In this document: piece by piece, positions 12,394-24,979 of the stretch | Position numbering within the stretch: position 1 is the stretch's first letter | Layout of the letters: the number at the start of each line of letters is the position of its first letter | Origin: Paracyclopina nana | Taxonomy: Eukaryota; Arthropoda; Copepoda; Cyclopoida; Cyclopettidae | Length of the DNA stretch: 64,000 bases | Reading direction: 5' to 3' | Assembly (NCBI GenBank): GCA_019096065.1 | Contig: JAGUCH010000005.1 | Location: 6,014,001 to 6,078,000 of the forward strand | Translations under genes and position numbers: made by a program | Notes under the pieces: model-generated | Told to the model about the DNA's origin: nothing | Seen by the model: the letters and a program-made list of their open reading frames with translations, nothing else | Databases searched by the model: none

Positions 12394-14018
12394 CTAGTAG
12401 TAAATGTAGTGAGCTCTTTGAGCCCCAGGAATGTAAACAGGAACCATGTTGGAGGCTCTCACTCGTCGCCTCGTTCCATAAGATGGGAGCTCGTCAGCGA
12501 ATCCATAAGAGGCCAAAGGTGCTGAGGCCTCGGCAACAGGTGCGCCATAGAGGGTGCTAATCGGTCCACCTGCATTGCGTCCACCTGCAGGTGCACCTGC
12601 ACCTGGCTTCCTTCTGCCTCCTCCTCCATTTTTCCTTCCTGGCCCATTATTTTTCCTGGGTCCACCACCTCCATTTTGGCCTCTGGGCTGGTTTTCCCTT
12701 CCTTGGGAAGGAGTTTCATAGGTGTTGCTGGATTCGGCCTGCTCAAAAGAGGCCCTAGGTGCAGGTGGAGGTGGGGGGACATTTTCCTCGCCGAGGTCAG
12801 CCGAGCTGGTGTCAGGGCCAGCTCCTGGGGCGCCATAGAGGGTATCTGGTTTTAATGGTGCGTTATTTATGGGTGCGCTATTAATGGGTGCATCTTGGCT
12901 TGGCTGTGGTCTTTTGCCAGTGTCCTGTTCGGGTCCCAAGGGAGGAGCAGCGGCCTCATTCTCGTCGTACGTTTGGTCGGGTGTGACTTCTGCGGCTGGG
13001 TCGATGCACCACTTGGACATGAGTGGCTTCGATTCCTCCCGCGGTGAAGTGAATTTGAGCTGGCATATTTCCTGGGGAATGATGGTGCACTCGTGAGTGG
13101 GCTTGAGGCTTGGCACCAATTTCGTCTGGAATCTGCACGTCTTCTGAGGGTTCAGGTCACAATGCTGGAAAATTAGGAATTTCAGAATTGGCCACTTTTA
13201 AGAGTGAGCTGCTTGAGTCAACCTACCTCTTCTGGCACATCCAGGAGGCTCTCGATCTCCTTGTCGTGGCACTCCTCTTCACCCTCCTCTACCATGCACC
13301 CCTTGCCACAGAGCTCAATTGGCAGCTTCTCACAAGAGGTGTCTCCCACGAATTTGCCTGGCTGCTTCTCAATGTACTTGGTGGTGCAAGCGCTCTCGTA
13401 GAAAGTCTTGCACTCCTCCCCTGCAACTTGTTGACCCTGGGCCAAAGACTCATCAGCCACCTGGTCTGGTCCGTAGGTGGGCAACTGCCTCTTCTTCAGC
13501 CTCAAATCCGCGTCCTTGCCGCACTTCTTGATCAGAGGCCGGTAGCACTTTTTCACCGTCTCCTTCACGGCCATTTGCTTGAACGTGATTTGGCACTTTT
13601 TCTCAAAGTTCTCCTCGCAAACCTCCTCCTGGGCAGGAGTGAATTCCGTGACGTAGGTGTAGTGGCATTTCTCCACCTCCTTGTGGGTGCATTCCAGGAT
13701 GGGATCTTTGGCAATGGTCTTGATTTCGGACTCCTTGAGCACACAGCACATGCCGTCAGGTTGCATTTCGCATCCCGCGAAGTCCACTCCGCCTGGCACG
13801 GACGTTTCCTCAGCAGCCTGCTGGCGGCCTCGGCGGCCTCGGAGGTCGGAGTCCGAGGCCACGAGGCTGGCCAATAATACTGACGACACCACGCAGATCT
13901 GCAACAAAAATTATTTGTTTGTTCACATCAAAATTTGTAGTCGTACGTTGAAGTGATAAAAAAGGGGCAGTAGATGAACACCGCATAAAAAAATATTTAT
14001 TACTTGTGAGATCCACAT
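12394..14018 (-). CDS. Secreted cysteine-rich protein with Pro/Gly-rich YGAP tail
   Basis: Three exons in phase 0: 14004-14018, 13227-13898 and 12394-13164, giving 485 residues. A 15-nt first exon supplies MWISQ, which joins ICVVSSVLLASLVAS to form a signal peptide, so the protein is secreted. Residues about 40-220 hold many paired Cys in a repeating pattern (ECTHKEVEKCHYTYVTEF, then EVCEENFEKKCQITF, then KKCYRPLIKKCG). The C-terminal half is low-complexity Pro/Gly/Asn with two TLYGAP motifs and an SYGTRRR segment, reminiscent of arthropod cuticle or egg-shell proteins. I do not recognise the family by name. Extracellular matrix or cuticle association is inference. The first intron holds a TAGATGAAC motif copy at 13971. 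Confidence 0.82.
13971..13988 (+). repeat. Dispersed 18-bp motif, copy 3
   Basis: TAGATGAACACCGCATAA, in intron 1 of the YGAP gene. Confidence 0.8.
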
Positions 14019-17000
14019 GATCAGTTGAAGGCTGCAAAGACAACTGCGATGTCCTGGGAGCTGAACCCATGCTAATATACAGACATTTCCTCCAAGCAAC
14101 ATATATTAGACGGCAACACAGTCTCGCGGAATTTTGCGCCAGCTTCGGCTTGGAGCGATCGCCGTTGCACCCTTGAGAATCGTCTTCATTCATGTGCGTA
14201 TACGTCGCGTATGCCCAATAGCTATAGTACTACATACTGGTGCAGCAGCATCAGCCAAGGGTCATCTCAACCATGAGGCATCCACAGCTTGAAACATGCA
14301 TGCAGCTTTGTCCCTTTTTTGGCAAACCCTTCCAATGGAAGAAGAGGAGAAAAATCTCCTATGGAATTTCAAAAAAAGAGAAAAAAACTGGCTTTTTTCA
14401 AAGTTGATCTTACTAGAAAATCAAGCTTCAGTGACAAAAGTTGTAGTTAGCATAAAAGGAGGCGCACAACTTCAATCAGAATTGTTTCCAGATACTTGTA
14501 CTGCCATTTTTATTTTGCCTTTGGCACAAGAACATGTGAACCACATAGAAGCAACAAGGAAAGAATGTGCAGCTGTTTCTCAACGGGAACAATTCACTTT
14601 TTCTTCAAAAATTGGGATTCTAAGGAAAAATCATAGTTAGATGTTGCCTAGAGAAAGTAACTACGTCACAATTCTCACTTTCAAAAGTGTGAGCTTTCAG
14701 AAATCATTATTATATTTCTGGTAGGTCTTGCTTTGTTTTGTTTTGGTTCCGCGCGCCAAAAAAGTGTTGTGTCAACATTACTTGCAAAACTGGACTAAAG
14801 TTCATGAAAAAAGCCAGAGTCATGCCTTTCTTGCCATTACCAACTTCATTGCAAAAACATAGATTTGTAATATTGACAAAACTTTGCAACTTTAAGTGGT
14901 TCAAAGTTAAAATGTAGAATATGTAATGAATCTGCTCATTTTTTCCTGTTCTTCTGAGTAAACAATGCCACTGCTGTAGATGATGATGCAACAACATGGA
15001 AGTACAACTCCAATTGAACTTGGTGCACTGTGAAACAATGCTGCGTACTCAGAAGCTCTGTTCAGTGTTATCGGCACACAACTACACATAAAAGTCATCA
15101 ATGGCATATTTGAATCATAATTGCGACTGAGCTTCAAGGACAGCAAAAAAACCTGCAAAAGACTGGTCAACAAATCTTCAATTATTGGATCATCAACAGT
15201 TCGATTTTGATTCGATTCGAGGAATTAACCAATCAATGATTTTGAAAAGACCTTGAGTCATTTTCAGCTCAATTTTGTGAGCCGATGAAGAAGAAGATGA
15301 GGACAATTTCATGCTACAACTATACAGCTTGAGTAAATGCAGTGTGGGAAAAAACGCAACAAGTTGTCGTCTGAGCTTTTTACATTTTATTATGTAGTAT
15401 ATGCACTTTTATGAGGCGTTCATCTACACTGTACTTCCTTATCAGCTAATAAAGGTAAAATCAATCATGAACTCATGAACCCATACATCTTTAAGATTAT
15501 TCAGATTTTCAATTTCACAGATGAACAGTTCCATATGCGCTTGGTTTTTTCATATACTTAAAAGCGGCTTGACATCAAAGCAGAAATGTTTCAATTCAAG
15601 TTAAAGACAAATCCCCTCACCATTTTGGTCTTGCCTACAATTTTGAAGCATGCTTGGCCAAGGAACATTGAAGATGTAAAGCATATGATGAAAAAAATGA
15701 TGATTTGGCCTGAAAAAAATTGTACTGCGTTTTGGGCAGCAGATTTATATGCACAGAATCATCATCATTCCAAGCATCATCTCACCTGAAATGGGCATTT
15801 TTGCTGACCGCAAGGACGAAGCTCGCGTGGATCTTCACAAGATTCGCTCCTAGATTAAACAACACTTTTTTTCTTTTTTGTGTGTGTGCGTGTGTCACAA
15901 GATTTATTTAGTAGCTTTAAAAAAGAACAGATGGGGAAAAACCAGCCTTAACTCCGCTAATTACTTAGAAGCTTGATTCAATTTTTTGCTTGAGATCCCA
16001 GTTTTAAGTAGAGTGTCAGAAAAAGGAGAAAATTTATGAATGGCAGTATACTTATCAGAAATCAAGGCAATTTTTGGGGAATCGTGATAAAGAACGGAAT
16101 TTAACCAATCAGTTTGACTGAGCTCATCTTCTCTAGCCACAAAATGGATTGATTTGCCCAGAGGAAAAAGGTTGCAACCAAACCATTCATCATTAGCTGA
16201 TTTCAGTATTTTGCCCTCAAGTCGCCACGTGCACGCGCCCAAAAAACAACAACAGCAAAAGCGCTGAGCAGGTGCACGTGCACTGGCCTGAAATTATCAT
16301 TTGTCACCACTTACTGCCGAAAAGAGCCAACAATAGATAATTGTTTGTCCTCTTGTTGCTCCAAAATCAAATTGGTCTGATTTGGGTTGGATTTCGCATT
16401 ACCTAGGTTTTTTTTCAAGATGAGCTTGAGATTGAGGAATTGAAAAAGAAGCCTCCATTTGTCACACACACTCTCACATCAAGTTAAATGAGACTCGGAA
16501 ATCCCTTTTTCAATTAACCAATCGAGACATTTGCATATTTCAGTTATATTGGAACTTCATTCCTGCATTTTGATGGCAGCATGAGTAACCACGTAGATTA
16601 TTAATCAAATGATTTCGGTACAAAAGAGGGAATTTTTTCGTTTTTTTCGTAATCCTATGCCAAAGCCAGACAAGGAAGGCCAAAGGATAAATTAGTGGGG
16701 AAAAAAAGTCCACCTTAGATATGTTTATGAGGCAAAATGTGGATCCCATTAAGCCACTACTTTGAGGTTAATTTTTCGATTGTGAAGGTTTGCCCATTAG
16801 CACTTTACAACGAGCTCATTATGGAAGTGGTTATTAGCTAATTTTGCGGCTGCAAGAAACAAAATGAGGAAGAACTTGTAGCATCATAATAGGATATTCA
16901 GTGTAAAAAAGGGCACGTTTACAGCTAGAATAATGATAATTCAGTTAGCAGCAAAACACAAACAACAGAGCAAGACTCGGATGACGGGGACATTAAGGTT

Positions 17001-17039
17001 GTGGACTTAACCGATGGTAACATTCTGATTTGCCAGAAT
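14019..17039. other. Intergenic stretch, no supported gene
   Basis: Three kilobases of AT-rich DNA. Open frames of 93-114 codons at 14296-14640 (plus) and 15961-16242 (minus) lack recognisable domains; the latter has no ATG. A motif copy lies at 15409-15426 and a GT-rich microsatellite at about 15876-15897. A pair of CACGTG E-box palindromes embedded in GTGCACGTGCAC-like sequence lies at about 16203-16280. Confidence 0.55.
15409..15426 (-). repeat. Dispersed 18-bp motif, copy 4
   Basis: Minus strand reads TAGATGAACGCCTCATAA; intergenic. Confidence 0.8.
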
Positions 17040-17673
17040 TGCCATCCACTGGACACAGGTACTGCTCCTTCGCTTCCCCTGCATCCTCCTTGCCAGCCTC
17101 TATAAGAGAGAATGGCGCTGCTTGACCAAGCTCAACTTCAACCCCTACAAGACAACAGTGGACCTGGTGCTTGACCCCTAGCTGCCTACTTAGTGCTGGC
17201 CTCCTCAACTGTCCCCTGCTCCTGGTGGCAATGTGTGCCAAACTCTGCATGGGCTACCCGCAATGCATGTATGACATTTGGGTGAACTAATCGGCCTCAA
17301 GAGAAGTCCACTCGCCAACTTGCATCTGCTTCCTCTTTGTGGGATTCTCAGCGGTCACCCTCTTCTTCTCCACCCTGCTCAGTGCCTTTGGGATGGTGTA
17401 CAATCCCTTGTCAGTGGGCTACAGCCCATTCTCCACCATTGGTGGACACATGAGCAAGTTTGAGTAGCGTGCCAGCTTGAAAACAAGCATTTTGGCCAAC
17501 AGTATAGCCTCGCTGATCGTTGTGCTCCTGTTCGGACTCTACATTTTGCATTTGAAGAGGCTCTCCGTGGAGAAGAGCGCATCACAATTGAAATGTCAAC
17601 TGGAGATAGCCACTCAGGAAAAGTGTTACCTCATATCAAAGAAAAAGAGACTAAAAACTGAAATGATGAAAAA

Positions 17674-17677
<4 letters not shown>
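17040..17677 (+). pseudogene. Decayed transmembrane gene, resembles C-terminal part of TMC channels
   Basis: Plus-strand reading gives membrane-protein-like segments broken by stops and frame changes. They include a Trp/Leu-rich piece at about 17083-17160, a hydrophobic segment at 17320-17400 ending GYSPFSTIGGHM, an in-frame TAG at about 17465, then SILANSIASLIVVLLFGLYI followed by a charged helix with LKCQLEIATQEKCYLISKK. The order (small loop with PF-T, last TM, then a coiled, Lys-rich tail) recalls the end of transmembrane channel-like (TMC) proteins, but this is memory-based likeness. Three or more stops in coding-like sequence argue for a pseudogene. Its final TAG (17675-17677) overlaps the CYP4 stop on the other strand. 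Confidence 0.45.
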
Positions 17678-19503
<1,826 letters not shown>

Positions 19504-19724
19504 CACTTTTTTTAGGCACTACTTAAGGACTGCCTTCCCCTATTCTGCTCTGCCCGAGTTGTTGCTAATCTACTTGCAGCAAAACTTGTTCTCAATGCCC
19601 TTTTCAGATATATCTATAGATGCTTTGTTTGCATTTATGCTTACGTGCGCAATAGCTATATGCCCTGTACGTTTTCTCAACTAAACTTAAATTTGCTTTT
19701 TCTCTTCAAATTTCTATGAGCTAT

Positions 19725-19895
19725 TTTGCAGCTAAGCAAAGCAGCTGCTTTTTTAATGTTGAGCGAAATTAGCCTAAGCAAACCAGTTATTTCACTCCAC
19801 ATTTCGAAGATGCAGCTGTTTTGCTTTAAATGTTGAGCATTTGCTTAGCTATTTTTACCTTAGCTTAGCTTTTTCCGGCAATATGAGAGCGGCCT
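19725..19895. mobile_element. Second copy of the AGGCCG foldback MITE, left end lost
   Basis: The right end (CTTAGCTTAGCTTTTTCCGG, CAATATGAGAGCGGCCT) matches the element at 8029-8239, including the TGTTGAGC and GCTAAGCAAA interior blocks. The left terminus is not recognisable. It lies about 220 bp upstream of the CYP4 start. Confidence 0.7.
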
Positions 19896-19994
19896 ACTGT
19901 TTTGTGGTTGGTCTTTGAGCACTTTTTATGCTCCTCCATAAGAAGTGTTTTTCAATTTTTCAGCAAAAAATTGAGGATTTTTTCAATACCTGTT

Positions 19995-20756
19995 CGTATA
20001 TACTAAATACCGCACACAAACGCAACGCAACGCACACTACTAAATACCGCACACTATATACTAAATATCGCACACTACTAAATACCGCACACAGCAAAAA
20101 AATGGAAATGCATTTGAAAAAATTTTGACAGCAATTAATTGATTTACACTGCTGGTTAAATCTAATGGAAGGCTAAAGCTTGAATCTTTGAACATCTTTT
20201 TTTTTTGTTTTCTGGCAAAATAAAAAAAATTTATCCGAATTTCGTTGCATGACAGCAAAAAATAAGTGATGCATTAGTTTTTTTCTTGAAAATTTTCAGG
20301 GTTGAATTTTCTCGTTTTTTCCGATTTACATTGATTTTTTCTAAATTTTTCAAAAAAAATGGGAAAAGACTCAATCTTTCCACCATTTAAAAGTCCTTTA
20401 TTTCTTGAATATGCGACACAAAGTTTTCCCAAAGATTCCCATACTGTCCAAGTTTGAATAGACATAGTGTGCGGTATTTAGTAGGCAACCATACTAAATA
20501 CCGCACACAGTAAAAAAAACGGCAAAAAAACCGGATTTTGGCTAAGCAATCCGGATTAACTCATTAATATAGGAATATGTGTTCATGCTTACTCGTGTTT
20601 GTACTCACAAAAAAAAATAATTTGTGTTTTCCTTCAGCCAGTTTGATAAGTTCATTGATATAATATAATATAAAATGCTGTGTGCGGTATTTAGTAGTGT
20701 GCGGTATTTAGTAGTGTGCGTTGCGTTGCGTTTGTGTGCGGTATTTAGTATGTACC
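19995..20756. mobile_element. Foldback/MULE-like element with 9-bp target-site duplication
   Basis: A 762-bp element. Its terminal inverted repeats begin near TACTAAATACCGCACAC, continue AAACGCAACGCAACGCACAC and then repeat TACTAAATACCGCACAC; the right end is the mirror image. The 9-bp sequence ATACCTGTT occurs exactly on both sides (19986-19994 and 20757-20765), a target-site duplication of the size typical of Mutator-like elements. An extra head-to-head pair of the 17-bp unit sits in the interior (about 20467-20508). There is no transposase ORF, so it is non-autonomous. Confidence 0.88.
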
Positions 20757-21040
20757 ATACCTGTTAGATTAGATTGGATTGTCAACTTTGCATTTCTTAT
20801 GCTATTCTTACCTAAGTAATCACATGTTACGTAACGTTTTTAACCGTGAAATTGAAAGGAGGACTGTTATGTTTGAAAACCGAATTTATGTATGATTCTT
20901 CCTGCTTCAAATTACAATTTATCAAAACATGGAAACATGAGAGAGGACGGGTACGATCAATTTTATTATTTTTGGCTCAAGAAGGAGGAACGTTTTGCAT
21001 GTATAATGGGTTTTGATTGCTGTTTACCCATGTCAATATA

Positions 21041-22056
21041 TTACCAGGAACTTTGAGTGATTGATAACGAATTTTCGTCAAATGGACCGAGATGAGGATT
21101 GATCCACACTGTGCTATGTGCAGACCCATCATCTTCATCATGAAGAAGGTCCAGGTCATAAATGTCATAAACTGACACTCCTTGTAATTGAACAAAGCCT
21201 GAAAAATCCTTCTATCCGCAGGAATAAACGTCAGATGAAAATTGGTAAAGTCAGCTTGAATCCTGAAACAAAAATATTTATTTCAGGCGCTTTTTATGTA
21301 AAGTTTGAGGCACCGTGCAAATTTTATCATTTATGGTTTTTGGCGCTTTTAACTAGCGAACGGCGAAAATGACACGAACAACTTTTCTTAAAAACAAATC
21401 GCAGCGCCATCTGGCGGATTAGTACCGCACGTGTTTTGTGGCTGCTATAATACAAAATCTGATTTCAGTTTTAAGAACAAAATTCAAGGCTTATTGAAAT
21501 TGGGGCACATTTTGAACAATTCACTGAGGGTTGTACCTCGTTATTACGAGACAAGGAAATGGTAGATGAACAGCACATATTAGAAGCTATTACCTGCATA
21601 TGGAAGGGTTTTGCCATAAGTCTTGCCTCTTTTGGACAAATTGATATCCCACTCAAAATATTTAATGCCCTCAACGTGAACTTTGACACAAAATAGCTTC
21701 ATTTCAGTCAAAACCACCATTCTGCGCATATTGTCCAGGCCAAACGAGGATTTTTGCTCCTCACAAAAACGGGAATTGGATTTTATGGGCACAGAGCGTA
21801 ACTTTGCACTTTTTAAGCTCTTTTTTATGGCCAGGTTATAGTAAAAAAAACCTATTCCATTCATCTGCTCTGAGGAGAATGACATTTGAGCCCAATTAAC
21901 AATTTTACAACTTATTACATTACCAGCCAAGCCCATCATCACACCAAATACAGCAAAGCAATTATCTCTCAAAAAAGCATTTTTCTTCGGTAAATTGTCT
22001 CCTTGTGGATAATTGACTTTCGACCCCATGCTACTACTACGCAAGAACGCTGACAT
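21041..22056 (-). CDS. Hypothetical protein, unrecognised
   Basis: Two exons, 21594-22056 and 21198-21041, joined in phase 1 by a GT-AG intron, give 206 residues. The N-terminal half is basic with one moderately hydrophobic stretch (CFAVFGVMMGLAGNVI, about residues 33-48). The C-terminal exon is acidic (DLDLLHDEDDGS) and ends SITQSSW. I recognise no family. The second exon is the least certain part: a different acceptor at about 21260 opens another frame, and a donor-like GTAATA overlaps the proposed stop. It is divergent from the saposin gene with only 34 bp between start codons, which suggests a shared promoter. The intron carries a motif copy at 21563. Confidence 0.5.
21563..21580 (+). repeat. 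Dispersed 18-bp motif, copy 5
   Basis: TAGATGAACAGCACATAT, 13 bp inside the intron of the hypothetical gene at 21041-22056. Confidence 0.8.
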
Positions 22057-22090
22057 TTCTTATCTCAGCTGAAAAGTGAATAAATTCACG

Positions 22091-22653
22091 ATGCTGCTGA
22101 AATGTGCTGCTGGAATTTGCGTTATCTTGATCATCAGTTGTGGCTCAAGTTTTGGGCAACAATCCTTCTCCACAAACAGCAAATATGGTAAAGGTCAAAT
22201 TAAGCAGATTCGTGCCATTACTCAGTCTGTACGTAAAAGGGCATTTTTTATCTGTTTGGCAGATGTGGTTGACACCGCCAAGGAAAAATCACCTTCACTG
22301 TGCATATTCTGCCGGCTGCTTTTGGATACCTTGATGGGCCTCGTAACGACACCATCTAATCAAGATGAGGCAAGCTGAAAGAATTTTCTTAATGTGCTGT
22401 TCATCTACTCCAAACCTGAATATTTGTCTTTCATCTTTTACTCCAATTTTTTCAATTGGAAAACAGAAATTAGAATTTGGTTTTTTTGCAGATAATTGGT
22501 GCCCTCGATGTTGTTTGCAATTTGCTGCCAGCAGCTGTCCAATCCATTTGCACCAACTTTGTGACTGAGAACATTGAAGCTATCCTGGATGCCATTGCAG
22601 CTTCCTTTGGAGATCCTGAAAATGCTTGCTTTTTGCTGAACTTGTGTCCCTAG
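22091..22653 (+). CDS. Secreted saposin-B-like protein 1
   Basis: Three exons: 22091-22187, 22263-22369 and 22492-22653, encoding 121 residues. A signal peptide (MLLKCAAGICVILIISCGSS) is followed by one saposin-type domain: CIFCRLLLDTLMGLV opens it with the CxxC pair, VVCNLL and SICTNF supply the central cysteines, and ENACFLLNLCP closes it. That six-Cys pattern forms the saposin fold, which binds or perturbs lipids; the exact role is unknown. Intron 2 starts with GC rather than GT (GAG|GCAAGC), the only junction that keeps the domain in frame. AATAAA follows the stop directly (22655). A motif copy lies in intron 2. It forms a tandem pair with the next gene. Confidence 0.82.
22390..22407 (-). 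repeat. Dispersed 18-bp motif, copy 6
   Basis: Minus strand reads TAGATGAACAGCACATTA; in the GC-AG intron of saposin gene 1. Confidence 0.8.
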
Positions 22654-22708
22654 AAATAAAGGCAGAGATAAGATAAAGAAGTCTACTACAGTACTACATT
22701 CTTACATC

Positions 22709-23184
22709 ATGGCAGCCATACTCAAAATAATTGCATTACTTTTACTACCTCTGCTAGGACATTTTACAGCTGTGCAAGCCCATGGAAAAAGCTGTGAATT
22801 TTACTCAAGTATGCCACACTCTTTATAACTACAATGTTTGTGCTTGCTGCCAAAATGCATCCTCTTCAAAGGTAACGGAGTCACCTGTGAAGTTTGCAGA
22901 ATTGTTATTGCAACTTTGGATGCAATAATCACCGACCCAGAAAACGAGCTAGAGGTACATAAAAGTGTTATTACTGTACTATGGGTAAATTCGATTGTTA
23001 TTTCCTCCTTATTTTTGTCTAGCTTGCCAATTTATTGGACTCTGTGTGTGCACAAATGCCAGCCTACTTTGTTGAAGAGTGCCATTTCATGGTGTGTACT
23101 TACTATGACCAACTGATCAATGTTGCAGTCTCCGAGTTTGTAGATCCCACCAAACTCTGCACTTTTTTGACATTGTGCCCTTGA
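22709..23184 (+). CDS. Secreted saposin-B-like protein 2
   Basis: Three exons: 22709-22808, 22872-22954 and 23023-23184, encoding 114 residues. The signal peptide is IIALLLLPLLGHFTAVQA. The saposin domain starts TCEVCRIVIATLDAI, continues DSVCAQM and EECHFMV, and ends KLCTFLTLCP, so all six Cys are present. The last exon is 162 nt, the same length as in the neighbouring gene, and exon phases are the same, which points to tandem duplication. Here intron 2 uses a normal GT. The start lies only 56 bp after the stop of the upstream gene, so the promoter is very compact. AATAAA is at about 23239. Confidence 0.83.
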
Positions 23185-23609
23185 TGACCAAATAGAAGTT
23201 GTTACTGGGACTTTTGGCAGAAAAAACTGAAAGACTTGAATAAATTACATTTGCAGAAGTAGCCAAGTTTTTTGCACACACCATTAGCTGAGTTGCAGTG
23301 TTTACTTTTGTTGTTAAGCAAAGATTTGAGGCACTCTTCCACTTTTTCAAGAGTCATCATCTCAAATAAATCATAAAGTAATTAGTGCCTTTTTGAATAG
23401 AGAGGCAAAAAATCTGCCCACATCTGGTCATGCCTTTAATATCAAGCCAACAATTAATATGAGGAAATGTATCATCAAGATGACACTCAAAAATGCCTTC
23501 TTTTTCTGCTACTCAAAACTCAACATCAACCGTTGCAAAAAGTAAACAAAGCCACGTGGTGTGAATCAAAACAAGCAAAATTCCCCTTTTTCCTCAACTT
23601 TATATGTCA

Positions 23610-24979
23610 TATACAGTCTGACCGTTCAAAATTGGACGGTACCGGAATCTTAACTTTTTGTCACACATTCAAGAAATACAAGACTTTTAAATGATAGTGT
23701 TGGAAAGATTGAGCCTTTTTCTATCTTTTTTGTATAAGAAGAAAAAATCAATTTAAGGAGGAAAAAACCGGGAAAATTCAATTTTCCCAAGGTAATCCAG
23801 AAAATTGTCACGAAAAAACTGGTGAGTCATTTATTTTTTGATGTCACGGGGAATTCACTATAATATTTTTCATTTTGTCAGAAAACAAAAAAGATGTCTA
23901 AAGGTTCAAGCTTTCCAACGATACCCATTAAGCCACAAAATTCATGAATTCATAACACAAACGGATGCCTATACCAGGAACTACAAACAGAACGCACACA
24001 AAACTACAAATAACGGACGCGCACATGGATCTACAAAACTTTTTTTTATTAAACCAACCGCATATGGACCTACACTGAACCAAGCGCACTGAAGCTACAT
24101 TTAGCAGATACGCACATGAACCTACATAAAAAGCTGCTAGCACAATGAACACAGAATATTCGCACATGAAACTACATTTGACTAAACGCACTTTTGAAAA
24201 AATGGTAGTTGCGAGATTGTAGCTGTGTTATTATTACAATTTTCTGCTCAGCTAGTTTCAGAAAATTTTCTTGCTAACACAACATGCAAAATGGAAGTAA
24301 GTACTATAAAAATTTGTATATACAAAAAATAGCATCATACCGCACCAAACCGCACCGAATAGCACCATACCGCACCATAACAAAAGGAGTAATACAAAAA
24401 TTTAACTTAATAACAAAATTTCATAATCGCAGATATTATTAGTTATTTATTTCGAGCTGGGGCACGTAAAGTAGGGTCATTAAATAGCTGAGCAATATAA
24501 TTTACTTTTAAAAACCACTTTTCCAGAGGTGCTCCCATGGTACACTAGTTAGAGCGCTAGGCTCTTGATTTAGGAGTCTAGGGTTCAAACCCCAGTCATT
24601 CCTTAACTTTTTTATTTCTTTATCTGGCTTAAGTTATGGTAAAGTCCAGCTTTGTTATTTAGGATAGTCTTACTCTTGTGGATTCTTATGCGCTTGGTTC
24701 ATTGTATATTGATGTGCGTTCGTTCTGTTGTCCAAGTGCTCTTTGATTTGCTTGTAGTTTAGTGTGCGTTTCCGTCATTTGTAGTTCATGTGCGTTTAGT
24801 TGTATGTAGATTCATGTGCGATTGGGGTTGTTTACATTCTGGCCCAAAAATCTTTGTAGTTTGATGTGCACTCTGTTTTGTAGTTTCATGTGCGATCAGT
24901 TGACTGTAGGACAAAGTACGCGCCCCCACACAAACTTTTGATTCCCGCACCGTCCAATTTTGAACGGTCAGACGGTATA
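23610..24979. mobile_element. Inverted-repeat element with CGCACATGAACTACA arrays
   Basis: The left end, TATACAGTCTGACCG followed by TTCAAAATTGGACGGT, matches the inverted right end at 24944-24979 with few changes. Inside each end (about 23950-24195 and 24690-24910) are five to seven irregularly spaced copies of a sequence like CGCACATGAACTACA, in opposite orientations. Ends starting CAGT next to TA resemble Tc1/mariner-type termini, but the subterminal arrays are unusual for that group. The middle holds CCGCACCA repeats (24340-24400) and a tRNA-like segment. No transposase ORF. Confidence 0.75.
24528..24602 (+). pseudogene. tRNA-Lys(CTT)-like sequence, probably tRNA-derived repeat
   Basis: An A-box-like ACTAGTTAGAGCG and a B box GGTTCAAACCC are in the right spacing. 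Between them CTAGG-CTCTTGA-TTTAG folds into a 5-bp anticodon arm with a 7-nt loop and anticodon CTT (Lys). A run of six T follows at about 24608, a Pol III terminator. The acceptor stem does not pair and the T stem has a mismatch, so it is not a standard tRNA gene; it may be a tRNA relic or the head of a SINE inside the element. Confidence 0.45.

Noticed and set aside
13110..13877. 255-codon plus-strand frame
   Set aside because: It is the antisense shadow of the Cys-rich secreted gene, whose splice sites and signal peptide fit.
14296..14640. 114-codon plus-strand frame starting with ATG
   Set aside because: No domain, no signal peptide, no splice partners, and base composition like the surrounding intergenic DNA.
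15961..16242. 93-codon minus-strand frame that looks somewhat protein-like
   Set aside because: It has no ATG and no convincing acceptor at its start; too little to call a gene.
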